Assembly (NCBI GenBank): GCA_027489535.1
Contig: JAIXZO010000018.1
Span: forward strand, 186,001 to 250,000
Length of the DNA stretch: 64,000 nucleotides
Reading direction: 5' to 3'
Origin: Hyphomicrobiales bacterium
GTDB taxonomy: Bacteria; Pseudomonadota; Alphaproteobacteria; Rhizobiales; Beijerinckiaceae
Shown: one piece after another, positions 56,278 through 64,000 of the stretch
Position numbering within the stretch: the stretch's first letter is position 1
Layout: every line of letters starts with the position of its first letter
Position numbers and translations under genes: made by a program
Notes under the pieces: generated by a model
Databases searched by the model: none
What the model was told of the DNA's origin: nothing
What the model saw: the letters and a program-made list of their open reading frames with translations, nothing else

Positions 56278-56448
56278 ATGCGTCGTTGGGCTCGCAAGAT
56301 GATGGGAACCGAGGAGAGCGATTCCGCTCTCCAATACGCGTTCCTCGCCGCCGTTCTCGCCCTTGCCATCATGGGCTCGGCCTTGGGCTTCGCCCAAAGC
56401 GTTTCGCGCTATTTCGACACGGCGCCGCCCGCCGGCGTCTTCGACTGA
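56278..56448 (+). CDS. orphan Flp-like pilin
   Basis: 56-aa protein. A short basic leader (MRRWARKMMG) precedes a hydrophobic helix (QYAFLAAVLALAIMGSALGF) as in Flp/Fap-type IVb pilins. The usual cleavage motif Gly then Glu-Tyr at +5/+6 is altered: QY stands in for EY and Ser stands in for the Gly. ATG at 56278 follows GGAG; upstream in-frame Met codons at 56248 and 56263 lack one. No tad/cpa genes are in the window, so an assembly system must lie elsewhere or the gene is a relic. Confidence 0.6.
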   Translation: MRRWARKMMGTEESDSALQYAFLAAVLALAIMGSALGFAQSVSRYFDTAPPAGVFD

Positions 56449-56455
56449 CGCCGCC

Positions 56456-57100
56456 TCAGCGGCCGCCGCCCATCATCGTGGTGAAGATGGATTGAAGGTT
56501 GCGCAGGTGCTCTTCCTGCGCCTGCCGGCTCGTATGCATCATCTCGGCGAGCGCATCGACGTTCAGTTCGGCGGCCGACTTTTCGGGTTCCGGCTCGGGT
56601 TCGGGCTCCGGAGCGGGCGGGCTCAGGCCCATCATGGCCGCGAACATGCCGCCGAGCGCCGCGCCGCTCTCCTCCGCCGCACGCGTTCCCGCCGCATCCC
56701 GCGTCCGCTTCTCCGCTGCGGCATGGGCCTTGGCGAAAGGCGACTCGCCCGCGGCCTTGGTCAGCGCGGTCGCGAGCGCGCCGGCCATGGCCGGCATCAT
56801 CTGCTGAATGATCGAGGAATTGAGGCCGGCGAAGCCCGCAGTCTGTTCGGCGATGCGGTCCGCGAGGTCGCGGGAGCCGAAAAACGCCTGCATCGGGTCC
56901 ATGCTTCGGCCCGTCTGGGGCATGAACATCTGCGCGAAATCGGAGGGTGTGGGCGCGCGGCGCTGCATCGCCATCGCGAAGGCGGGCATCATCGCGACCA
57001 TCGCCCGGGTCGCCTGATCCTGGGTGATGCCGAAACGGGATGCATAATCCGCAAACGGATTAACGCCCTTAGGTGCCATAAATTCGAAGAAATTCGACAT
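56456..57100 (-). CDS. DUF937-like protein of unknown function
   Basis: 214-aa protein. The N-terminal YASRFGITQDQATRAMVAMM and PAFAMAMQR suggest a DUF937-type helical domain. A Met-rich region follows, then a charged linker with PEPEPEPEPE (about 165-178) and a C-terminal helix AEMMHTSRQAQEEHLRNLQ. No signal or membrane segment is clear. Function unknown. It is convergent with the Flp-like gene. Confidence 0.6.
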   Translation of the reverse strand: MSNFFEFMAPKGVNPFADYASRFGITQDQATRAMVAMMPAFAMAMQRRAPTPSDFAQMFMPQTGRSMDPMQAFFGSRDLADRIAEQTAGFAGLNSSIIQQMMPAMAGALATALTKAAGESPFAKAHAAAEKRTRDAAGTRAAEESGAALGGMFAAMMGLSPPAPEPEPEPEPEKSAAELNVDALAEMMHTSRQAQEEHLRNLQSIFTTMMGGGR

Positions 57101-57126
57101 GTTTCACCCTTAATCCGAGGCGGATT

Positions 57127-58503
57127 CTACGCCGTTTCACCCGCTCCCGCCACCGCCGCCTTGCGATGCTCGGCCTCCGACAGACGGAGGATGACGCGGT
57201 ACGCGCCCCAAACGCCGATGATGCCGAACAAGATCGCGCCGACGCCCTGCCCCATCAACGCCCCTTCCGCGCCCGCAGTCCGAGCGCCGTACCAAGCGAA
57301 GGGGATCGTGCCGAGGGTCGCCTTGCCCCAGTTGAAGGCCGTGGCCATGATCGGGGCGCCGAGATTGTTGAAGGCGGAATTGGCCACGAACAGAGCGCCG
57401 TGAAACGCCCATGTTCCCGCGAGAATCGTGCAGAAGAACCGCACCAGCTCCGCCGTTTCGCCCTGCGCCTTGAACGCCGTGACGATGGCGTCCTGCGCCG
57501 CCCAGAGGCCCAGCCAGGCGAGGACGATAGTTCCGGCGGAGAACATCAGGCCGCAATTCAGCGTCGCCCGCACGCGCGGAAACAGCTTCGCCCCGAGATT
57601 TTGGCCGAAAATCGGCCCGACCGCGCCCGACAGCGCGAACAATGCGCCGAAAGCGACGGGCACGAGCCGGGTGATGATGGCGTTCGCCGCCACCGCGTCA
57701 TCGCCGTAAGGCGCGATCACCGCCGTCATGAAGCCGTTCGCGACCGGGGTCGCGATGTTGGTGAGGACCGCCGGGACGGCGACCGCCAGCAGGGGCGAGG
57801 CGTCCTCCACCACGTGCAGAGCGACGGGCCTGGCCACGAGATCATGCACGCGGATCGCGCCCCATGCGCCGACGCCGGTGAAGACAAGCCGGGAGAAGAC
57901 CGTCGCCCACGCCGCACCGTCGGTGCCGAGGCCCGCGCCGAAGATCAGGAGGGGATCGATGACCGCGGTGGCGATGCCGCCCGCCAACGTCACATACATT
58001 CCGCGCTTCGCGTCGCCCGCGGCACGCAGGATGCCGGCCAGCGCCATGCCGAGGCCCATGAACACGTTGGAGGGCAGGCTGATCATCAGGAAGCGGTGCG
58101 CCACCGTCTTGGTTTCGCCGGTCGCGCCGAGCAGATCGAGCGTCGCGTCCGCGCTCGCCATCATGGCGGCCGCGACGACGGCCGAGAGGATCGCCGACAT
58201 GACCAGCGACGAGGCCGCGAGCCGGCGGGCCCGTTCGCGCTCGCGCGCACCGAGCGCCCGCGATACGACCGCGCCGACGGCGATCATGAAGCCGATATTG
58301 GCGGAGGTGGCGAGAAACAGCACCGTCGTCGCATAGCCGACGGCGGCCGTGAGGTTCACGTCGCCGAGCCAGGACACGTAAAGCAGCGAAAGCAGGTCGA
58401 CGACGAAGATCGCGATCAGGCCGATGGTCCCCGTCAGCGACATGACGGCGACGTGCCGCATGATCGAGCCGGTGGTGAAGGTGCCGGGGCCGCTGCGCGT
58501 CAC
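57127..58503 (-). CDS. MATE family efflux transporter
   Basis: 458-aa transporter with about 12 helices. Typical segments are MSLTGTIGLIAIFVVDLLS and SWLGDVNLTAAVGYATTV, with the second-half repeat GALFALSGAVGPIFGQNLGA. MATE proteins export cationic drugs and metabolites using sodium or proton. The start at 58503 overlaps the stop of the Kef-type antiporter gene (ATGA), so the pair is probably co-transcribed. Confidence 0.93.
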   Translation of the reverse strand: MTRSGPGTFTTGSIMRHVAVMSLTGTIGLIAIFVVDLLSLLYVSWLGDVNLTAAVGYATTVLFLATSANIGFMIAVGAVVSRALGARERERARRLAASSLVMSAILSAVVAAAMMASADATLDLLGATGETKTVAHRFLMISLPSNVFMGLGMALAGILRAAGDAKRGMYVTLAGGIATAVIDPLLIFGAGLGTDGAAWATVFSRLVFTGVGAWGAIRVHDLVARPVALHVVEDASPLLAVAVPAVLTNIATPVANGFMTAVIAPYGDDAVAANAIITRLVPVAFGALFALSGAVGPIFGQNLGAKLFPRVRATLNCGLMFSAGTIVLAWLGLWAAQDAIVTAFKAQGETAELVRFFCTILAGTWAFHGALFVANSAFNNLGAPIMATAFNWGKATLGTIPFAWYGARTAGAEGALMGQGVGAILFGIIGVWGAYRVILRLSEAEHRKAAVAGAGETA

Positions 58504-60347
58504 GAACCGACTTCCTCGGAGGCGCGGTCGGCGACCAGGACCTCGGTTTGCGCCGAAAGGCTTTGCGCGGCGGCCTTCGGCGGCAGCAACGGTTCGGGCC
58601 GCACGCCCGTGCCGTAGAGAAGGTTCATGCCGCCCATCAGGCCCTCGCTGTGCTGCGCCAGAAGGCGCGCTTCGTCACGCCGCCCGACATCCTCGGCCAC
58701 CTCGTCGGCGGTCGCGGGATCGATGCCGATCGCCGTCAGCGCCTCGCGCCCGAATCGGAGCGCGGCCGGCGCCGTCTCGCGCAGGATGTAATCCGCGTTG
58801 CGGTCCATCAATGCGAGGGCGTGGACACGGTCATAGGCGCGCACGTGCAGCTTCGCCAGCGGGAACTCGGCCCGGATGATCTCGACCATATGGGTGGCCG
58901 CGGCCTTGTCGTCGACGCAGATCGCGATGAGCCGCGCCTTGTCCGCGCCCGCCGCCCGCAGCACGTCGAGCCGCGTACCGTCGCCGTAATAGACCTTGAA
59001 TCCGAAGCGGGCCGCGCTTTTGATCATGTCCACATCGCCGTCGATGACGGTGACGTCGACGTCCGCGGCGAGCAGAAGTTGCGTCGAAAGCTGGCCGAAA
59101 CGGCCGAAGCCGATGACCAAAACGCTTCCCGAAGTGCGGCCCAAGCCGTCCAGATCGTAATCCTCGCGAACGCCCGTCTTGCGCGTCCGCATGCGGCAGA
59201 ACATCTCCGACGCACGCACCAGCAACGGCCCGCCGACCATCGTGAGCGCGGCCAGCGCGGTCCAAAGCACCGCCTCGCGCCCGCCGATCAGGCCGAATTG
59301 CGCGGCCAAGGGGATCAGCACGAAGGCGAATTCGCCGGCGGGCGACAACAAGGCCGCCATGCGGACCGCGTCTCCGGTGCTTGCACCGCGCAGACGCCCC
59401 AGCGCGAAGACGATGAGCGCCTTCAGCCCGAGCACCGCCGCGACGAAGCCGAGCAGAGGCCCGACCTGCGGCGCGACCACGCCCAGTTGCAGCGTCATGC
59501 CGACGCTCATGAAGAACAAGCCGAGCAGCAACCCGCGAAACGGCTCGATGTCGGCTTCCAGCTGATGCCGGAAATCCGATTCCGCCAGCAACAGGCCCGC
59601 GAGGAACGCGCCGAGCGCCATCGACATGCCGGCGCTCTGCATCACGACCGCCGAACCGAGCACCACCAGCAGCGCGGCTGCCGTCATCACCTCCCGCGCA
59701 CCGGATTTCGCGAGCAAGCGGAACAGCGGATTGAGCAGCCACCGCCCCGCCGCCACGATGCCGGCGATGCCGGCGGCCGCGATCAGCACCGCGAGCCAAG
59801 CCGGCGAATCGCTTGCGACCTTTCCGGCGAGCAGCGGCACCACCGCGAGCGCAGGCGCGACGGCGATGTCTTGGAACAGCAGAACGGCGAAGCTCTTCTG
59901 TCCGTAGGCCGTCTGCAGGTCGCCCCGATCCTGAAGGATGCGCAGCGCGATGGACGTTGCGGACAGGGCCAAGGCGAAGGCCACGACGAGCGCGCCCTTG
60001 AATTCGGTGCCGACCGCCATGGCGAGCGGCAGCAAGGCCGCCGTGCACAGCACCATCTGCAATCCGCCGAGCCCGACAATGTCGCGGCGCATGGCGAAAA
60101 GGCGCGACAGTTTCAGCTCCAGCCCGATGACGAACAGCAGCATCACCACGCCGAGTTCGGCGATGCCGAGCGTGGTGGCAGGATCGGTGACCAAGCCGAG
60201 GCCCGAGGGGCCGATGGCGATTCCGGCGATGAGATAGCCGATGATCGCGCCCAGCTTGAACCGGTTCGCCAAGGGGACGAACACGACGGCTGCGGCCATC
60301 AGGATCAAAATCGGCACGAGAAAGCCGGGGGAATGCGGGTCGGGCAT
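58500..60347 (-). CDS. Kef-type CPA2 monovalent cation/proton antiporter
   Basis: About 615 aa. The N-terminal two-thirds have about 12-13 helices ([38 protein letters not shown]). The C-terminal third is a TrkA-N/RCK domain with [13 protein letters not shown], the NAD-binding glycine pattern. Kef systems exchange potassium for protons, often gated by glutathione adducts. ATG at 60347 preferred; GTG at 60371 would add 8 residues. The stop overlaps the MATE start. No kefF/G ancillary gene is seen. Confidence 0.9.
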   Translation of the reverse strand: MPDPHSPGFLVPILILMAAAVVFVPLANRFKLGAIIGYLIAGIAIGPSGLGLVTDPATTLGIAELGVVMLLFVIGLELKLSRLFAMRRDIVGLGGLQMVLCTAALLPLAMAVGTEFKGALVVAFALALSATSIALRILQDRGDLQTAYGQKSFAVLLFQDIAVAPALAVVPLLAGKVASDSPAWLAVLIAAAGIAGIVAAGRWLLNPLFRLLAKSGAREVMTAAALLVVLGSAVVMQSAGMSMALGAFLAGLLLAESDFRHQLEADIEPFRGLLLGLFFMSVGMTLQLGVVAPQVGPLLGFVAAVLGLKALIVFALGRLRGASTGDAVRMAALLSPAGEFAFVLIPLAAQFGLIGGREAVLWTALAALTMVGGPLLVRASEMFCRMRTRKTGVREDYDLDGLGRTSGSVLVIGFGRFGQLSTQLLLAADVDVTVIDGDVDMIKSAARFGFKVYYGDGTRLDVLRAAGADKARLIAICVDDKAAATHMVEIIRAEFPLAKLHVRAYDRVHALALMDRNADYILRETAPAALRFGREALTAIGIDPATADEVAEDVGRRDEARLLAQHSEGLMGGMNLLYGTGVRPEPLLPPKAAAQSLSAQTEVLVADRASEEVGS

Positions 60348-60444
60348 GTCGATCTCGTCGTTCTCCCGCACGCCGCGAACGGCCGCGCGCTTGACAGTGT
60401 TCCGGGCGCGGGGTCAGAAACGCAGGCCCTCGAACCGGCGCATC

Positions 60445-61415
60445 ATGACACGGACAGACAACCCACCGCTGCGAATATTGCTTTGTGCCCCGCGCGGCTT
60501 CTGCGCGGGAGTCGTGCGCGCGATCGACGCCGTCGAGCAGGCGTTGAAGCTCTATGGCGCGCCGGTCTATGTCCGGCATGAGATCGTGCACAACAAATAC
60601 GTCGTCGAGGGGCTGCGCCGCAAAGGGGCGGTGTTCGTCACCGAGCTTTCCGAAGTGCCCGACGGCGACGCTCCCGTGATCTTCTCCGCCCACGGCGTGC
60701 CGAAATCCGTCCCGGCCGAAGCCGAGCGCCGTGCGCTGTTTGCGGTCGATGCCACCTGCCCGCTCGTGACCAAGGTGCATCGCGAGGCGGAACTTCACCA
60801 CAAGCGCGGGCGCACGGTGATCTTCGTCGGCCATGCCGGGCACCCGGAAGTGATCGGCACCATGGGTCAACTACCCGAAGGCGCGGTGGTTCTCGTCGAA
60901 ACCGCAGCCGACGTGGCCGCTCTCGAACCGCCATCGGGGGATCTCGCCTACGCGACCCAGACGACGCTTTCGGTCGACGATACACAGGCCGTCGTGACGC
61001 GCTGCGCGCCCGCTTCCCCGCCATCGCGGGGCCGCACAAGGAAGACATCTGCTACGCCACCACCAACCGGCAGGAGGCCGTGAAGGCCGTCGCGCCGAAG
61101 GTGGACGCGATGATCGTGGTGGGCTCGCCCAATTCCTCCAATTCGCAGCGGCTGCGGGAAGTGGCGGAGCGCGCCGGCTGCTCGGTCGCGCGCCTGATCC
61201 TGCGCGCCGAGGACATCGACTGGTCGGAGTTCGAGGGTATCCGGACGCTGGGCGTCACCGCCGGGGCGTCCGCGCCGGAGATTCTGGTCGAGGAAATCAT
61301 CGACGCCTTCTCCGCGCGCTTCGCCGTCGAGGTCGAGACGATTTCCACCGCCGACGAAAGCGTCTTCTTCCCCTTGCCGCGCCGTCTGCGCGACGCCGCG
61401 ACGGAGCAAGCTTAG
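60445..61415 (+). pseudogene. ispH: ispH (4-hydroxy-3-methylbut-2-enyl diphosphate reductase) with apparent frameshift
   Basis: IspH, the last enzyme of the MEP isoprenoid pathway, reduces HMBPP to IPP and DMAPP with a 4Fe-4S cluster. The first cluster Cys is in [10 protein letters not shown], the second in [10 protein letters not shown], the third in [13 protein letters not shown], with [18 protein letters not shown] after. The frame breaks near 61000: GTGACGCGCTGCGCGCCC reads VTRCAP and stops at 61083, whereas one extra C (CGCCTG) restores [13 protein letters not shown] and the complete C-terminus ending at 61415. So one base is missing. It may be a sequencing error or a true frameshift; the intact sequence up to and past the break argues for error or recent change. 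Confidence 0.9.
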
Positions 61416-62389
61416 TGGCCGTCTATACGGAAGTGCCCGACGACGAGTTGGCGGAGTTCGTGGCGGGTTACGACATCGGCGCGGTGCTGTCGGCCAAGGG
61501 CATCGCCGAGGGCGTCGAGAATTCCAACTTCCTGCTCCACACCGAGAGCGGCTTCTTCATCCTCACGCTGTACGAGAAGCGGACGCGCGAAAGCGATCTG
61601 CCTTTCTTCGTGGGGCTGATGGAGCATCTCGCCGCCAAGGGCCTCGTCTGCCCGCAGCCGGTGAAGCGCCGGACGGGCGAGGCGCTGGGCCGGTTGGCCG
61701 GTCGCCCCGCCGCCATCGTCACCTTTCTGGACGGAATGGGCGTCAAGCGTCCCGGCGTGCCGCATTGCGGGGCGGTCGGGGAGGCGCTCGCGCGGCTTCA
61801 TCTGGCGGGTGCGGATTTCCCGATGCGGCGCGAGAATGCACTTTCGGTTCGGGGCTGGCGGCCTTTGTTCGACGCCGCGCAAGAGCGCGCCGACAGCGTC
61901 ACGCCGGGGCTGCGCGCCGCCACCGAAAGCGCGCTCGACGCGCTCGAACGCGAATGGCCGTCGGGTTTGCCGGGCGGCGTCATCCATGCCGACTTGTTCC
62001 CCGACAACGTGTTCTTCATCGGCTCGAAACTGTCCGGACTGATCGACTTCTATTTCGCCTGCACCGACGCCTTCGCCTACGACCTCGCGATCTGCCTGAA
62101 CGCCTGGTGCTTCGAGATGGACGGCTCGTTCAATCTCACCAAGGGTCAGGCGATGATCGCCGGCTATCGCCGCGTGCGCGAGCTCGAACCGGCCGAAGTC
62201 CATGCGCTGCCGGTGCTGTGCCGGGGCGCGGCCTTGCGCTTCATGCTCACGAGGCTGGTCGATTGGCTCAACGTGCCGCCCGGCGCGCTGGTGAAGCCGA
62301 AGGATCCGCTCGAATATTACAAGAAGCTCCGCTTTCATCAGCGCGCCGAAAGCGCCGCCGATTACGGCCTCGTCGGCGTTCCGGCATGA
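61415..62389 (+). CDS. thrB: homoserine kinase (ThrB, APH-type)
   Basis: 324-aa kinase of the aminoglycoside-phosphotransferase fold that phosphorylates homoserine. The catalytic loop is [13 protein letters not shown], with [16 protein letters not shown] after. GTG start at 61415 shares a base with the ispH stop (TAGTG). rnhA overlaps its stop. The product feeds ThrC, whose gene is at 36540. Confidence 0.93.
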   Translation: MAVYTEVPDDELAEFVAGYDIGAVLSAKGIAEGVENSNFLLHTESGFFILTLYEKRTRESDLPFFVGLMEHLAAKGLVCPQPVKRRTGEALGRLAGRPAAIVTFLDGMGVKRPGVPHCGAVGEALARLHLAGADFPMRRENALSVRGWRPLFDAAQERADSVTPGLRAATESALDALEREWPSGLPGGVIHADLFPDNVFFIGSKLSGLIDFYFACTDAFAYDLAICLNAWCFEMDGSFNLTKGQAMIAGYRRVRELEPAEVHALPVLCRGAALRFMLTRLVDWLNVPPGALVKPKDPLEYYKKLRFHQRAESAADYGLVGVPA

Positions 62390-62835
62390 GCGGACGGGTG
62401 ACGATCTATACCGACGGCGCGTGCTCCGGGAATCCCGGCCCGGGGGGCTGGGGCGCGATGCTGATCTACGGCGACAAGACCATGGAATTGTCGGGCGGCG
62501 AGCCGCACACCACCAACAACCGCATGGAATTGACCGCGGCGATCATGGGCCTCGAAACGCTCAAGCGCCCCTGCGCCGTCGACTTGTGGACCGACAGCCA
62601 ATATCTGCGCCAAGGCGTGACCTCGTGGATGTACGGGTGGAAGGCCAACGGCTGGAAGACCGCGGACAAGAAGCCCGTCAAGAACGTGGACCTCTGGCAG
62701 CGGCTCGACGAAGCCCGCGCCCGCCACGACGTCGCCTTCCACTGGGTGAAGGGCCATGCGGGCCATGCCGAAAACGAGCGCGTCGACGAATTGGCGCGCG
62801 AGGGCATGAAGCCGTTTATGCCCGCCAAGGGCTGA
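62386..62835 (+). CDS. rnhA: ribonuclease HI
   Basis: 149-aa nuclease that removes RNA from RNA/DNA hybrids. The catalytic acids are in [39 protein letters not shown] and [13 protein letters not shown]. Start at 62386 overlaps the thrB stop (ATGA). The order ispH-thrB-rnhA is common in Rhizobiales. Confidence 0.96.
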   Translation: MSGRVTIYTDGACSGNPGPGGWGAMLIYGDKTMELSGGEPHTTNNRMELTAAIMGLETLKRPCAVDLWTDSQYLRQGVTSWMYGWKANGWKTADKKPVKNVDLWQRLDEARARHDVAFHWVKGHAGHAENERVDELAREGMKPFMPAKG

Positions 62836-62886
62836 ACCGTCCCGGCAGCGTGCGCAGGGTTTTCGAGGCATGAACGGAGTCGAGAC

Positions 62887-64000
62887 ATGAACGTTCTTCT
62901 GATCGGGTCCGGCGGTCGCGAGCATGCCTTGGCGTGGGCGCTTTCCAAGAGCCCGCAGCTCGAACGCCTCTACGTCTCTCCCGGCAATCCCGGGACCGCG
63001 AAGCTCGGCGAAAACGTCGTGATCGACGTGGCGGACCACGCCGCCGTCATCGCCTTCTGCCGCCTCAACCGCATCGGCTTCGTCATCGTCGGCCCGGAAG
63101 CGCCGCTCGTGGCGGGGCTCGTGAACGATTTGGCCGCGGCCGGCATCCTCTGCTTCGGCCCGTCGCGCGAGGCCGCCCGGTTGGAAGGCTCGAAAGCCTT
63201 TACGAAGGCCCTTTGCGACGAAGCCCGCGTACCGACCGCCGCCTATGCGCGCTTCACCGAAGCCGAGCCCGCCAAGGCCTATGTCCGCACGCAAGGCGCG
63301 CCCATCGTGGTGAAGGCCGACGGGCTTGCGGCGGGCAAGGGCGTCGTGGTGGCCGCGAGCGTCGCGGAAGCCGAAGCCGCCGTCGACATGATGTTTTCCG
63401 GCGGCCTCGGCGCGGCGGGTGCGGAAGTCGTCATCGAGGAATGCCTGATCGGCGAAGAAGCCTCGTTCTTCGTGCTCTGCGACGGCGACACGGCCCTGCC
63501 GCTCGCCTCGGCGCAGGACCACAAGCGCGTCGGCGACGGCGATACGGGGCCTAATACCGGCGGCATGGGCGCCTATTCGCCCGCCCCCGTGATGACGGCG
63601 GAGGTCGAGCGCCGCACGATGGAGGAGATCGTCCTCCCCTCGGTGCGGGCGATGAAGGCACGGGGCACGCCGTTTCGCGGGGTGCTGTTCGCCGGGCTGA
63701 TGATCACCGCCGCCGGGCCGAAGCTGATCGAATACAATGTCCGCTTCGGCGACCCCGAATGCGAAGTGCTGATGCCGCGCCTCGCGACCGACCTCTTGGA
63801 CCTGCTGATCGCATCGGCCGAAGGCCGGTTGAACGAGAAGACCGTCGCTTGGCGGCCGGAAGCGGCGCTCACGGTCGTCTTCGCGGCGGAAAACTATCCG
63901 GGCAAGCCGGTGACGGGCACGGAAATCCGCAACGTGGCGGCGGCGGAGGCCAAGCCCGACGTGCTCGTCTTCCATGCGGGCACCAAGACCGACCCCACGG
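62887..64000 (+). CDS. purD: phosphoribosylamine--glycine ligase, 3' end beyond window
   Basis: ATP-grasp enzyme of purine synthesis, open to the window edge (371 residues visible). The N-terminal [19 protein letters not shown] and [17 protein letters not shown] are family hallmarks, with [14 protein letters not shown] and [17 protein letters not shown] further on. It follows rnhA by 51 nt. Only the C-terminal tail is missing. Confidence 0.96.
   Translation, partial: MNVLLIGSGGREHALAWALSKSPQLERLYVSPGNPGTAKLGENVVIDVADHAAVIAFCRLNRIGFVIVGPEAPLVAGLVNDLAAAGILCFGPSREAARLEGSKAFTKALCDEARVPTAAYARFTEAEPAKAYVRTQGAPIVVKADGLAAGKGVVVAASVAEAEAAVDMMFSGGLGAAGAEVVIEECLIGEEASFFVLCDGDTALPLASAQDHKRVGDGDTGPNTGGMGAYSPAPVMTAEVERRTMEEIVLPSVRAMKARGTPFRGVLFAGLMITAAGPKLIEYNVRFGDPECEVLMPRLATDLLDLLIASAEGRLNEKTVAWRPEAALTVVFAAENYPGKPVTGTEIRNVAAAEAKPDVLVFHAGTKTDPT

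Noticed and set aside
61080-61415. Separate 111-aa gene 3' of ispH
   Set aside because: Its sequence is the missing C-terminus of IspH, so it is the rest of the frameshifted gene.

Overview
The window is high-GC bacterial chromosome, densely coding on both strands. It looks like an alphaproteobacterium, most likely Hyphomicrobiales (Rhizobiales). Supporting genes are a CcrM-type GANTC methyltransferase, a DUF721/DciA protein beside mutY, DUF4170 and DUF2093 small proteins around waaA-lpxK, an IalB-family secreted protein, a CoxF-like small protein in an aa3 oxidase cluster, and a separate F0 ATP synthase operon with duplicated b subunits. The order is inferred from gene content; genus cannot be fixed. 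No rRNA, tRNA, CRISPR, insertion sequence or prophage was seen.

Layout. 0-8 kb: end of a SleB-like cell-wall hydrolase, a 92-aa membrane protein coupled to pyruvate phosphate dikinase, an HdeD-like protein and glyQ-glyS. 7.9-10.6 kb: the F0 operon atpI-atpB-atpE-atpF'-atpF with a good promoter. 10.7-19.5 kb: genome maintenance genes smc, DsbA-like, DUF721/DciA, mutY, a Spy-like periplasmic protein, ccrM and rnhB. 19.5-28.4 kb: a radical SAM protein, a short glycosyltransferase-like protein, a YpfJ-type metalloprotease, and the glycine cleavage genes (gcvT, gcvH, osmC, gcvPA, gcvPB) behind a tandem glycine riboswitch. Dispersed palindromic repeats were found only in 20.7-26.9 kb.

28.5-36.5 kb: a lipoprotein, an IalB-like protein, then the cytochrome c oxidase cluster coxB-coxA-ctaB-coxF-ctaG-coxC-DUF983-SURF1. 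36.5-39.9 kb: thrC, an M16 peptidase and a GNAT acetyltransferase. 39.9-45 kb: a membrane GGDEF/EAL protein, YqgE, a DsbD alpha-like protein and a peroxiredoxin. 45-52.5 kb: xseA, DUF2093, and on the minus strand CysQ-like, DUF4170, LPLAT, waaA and lpxK, plus ubiA and a small secreted protein. 52.5-60.4 kb: rsmE, two glutamate-cysteine-ligase-type genes, an orphan Flp-like pilin, a DUF937-like protein, a MATE exporter and a Kef-type antiporter. 60.4-64 kb: ispH (with an apparent one-base deletion), thrB, rnhA and the start of purD.

Most of the window is core metabolism in conventional operons; I found no convincing new multi-gene system. The points most worth checking are the ispH frameshift, the OsmC gene inside the riboswitch-controlled glycine cleavage operon, the repeat cluster, the CoxB CuA-loop substitution, and the two adjacent glutamate-cysteine-ligase-type genes.
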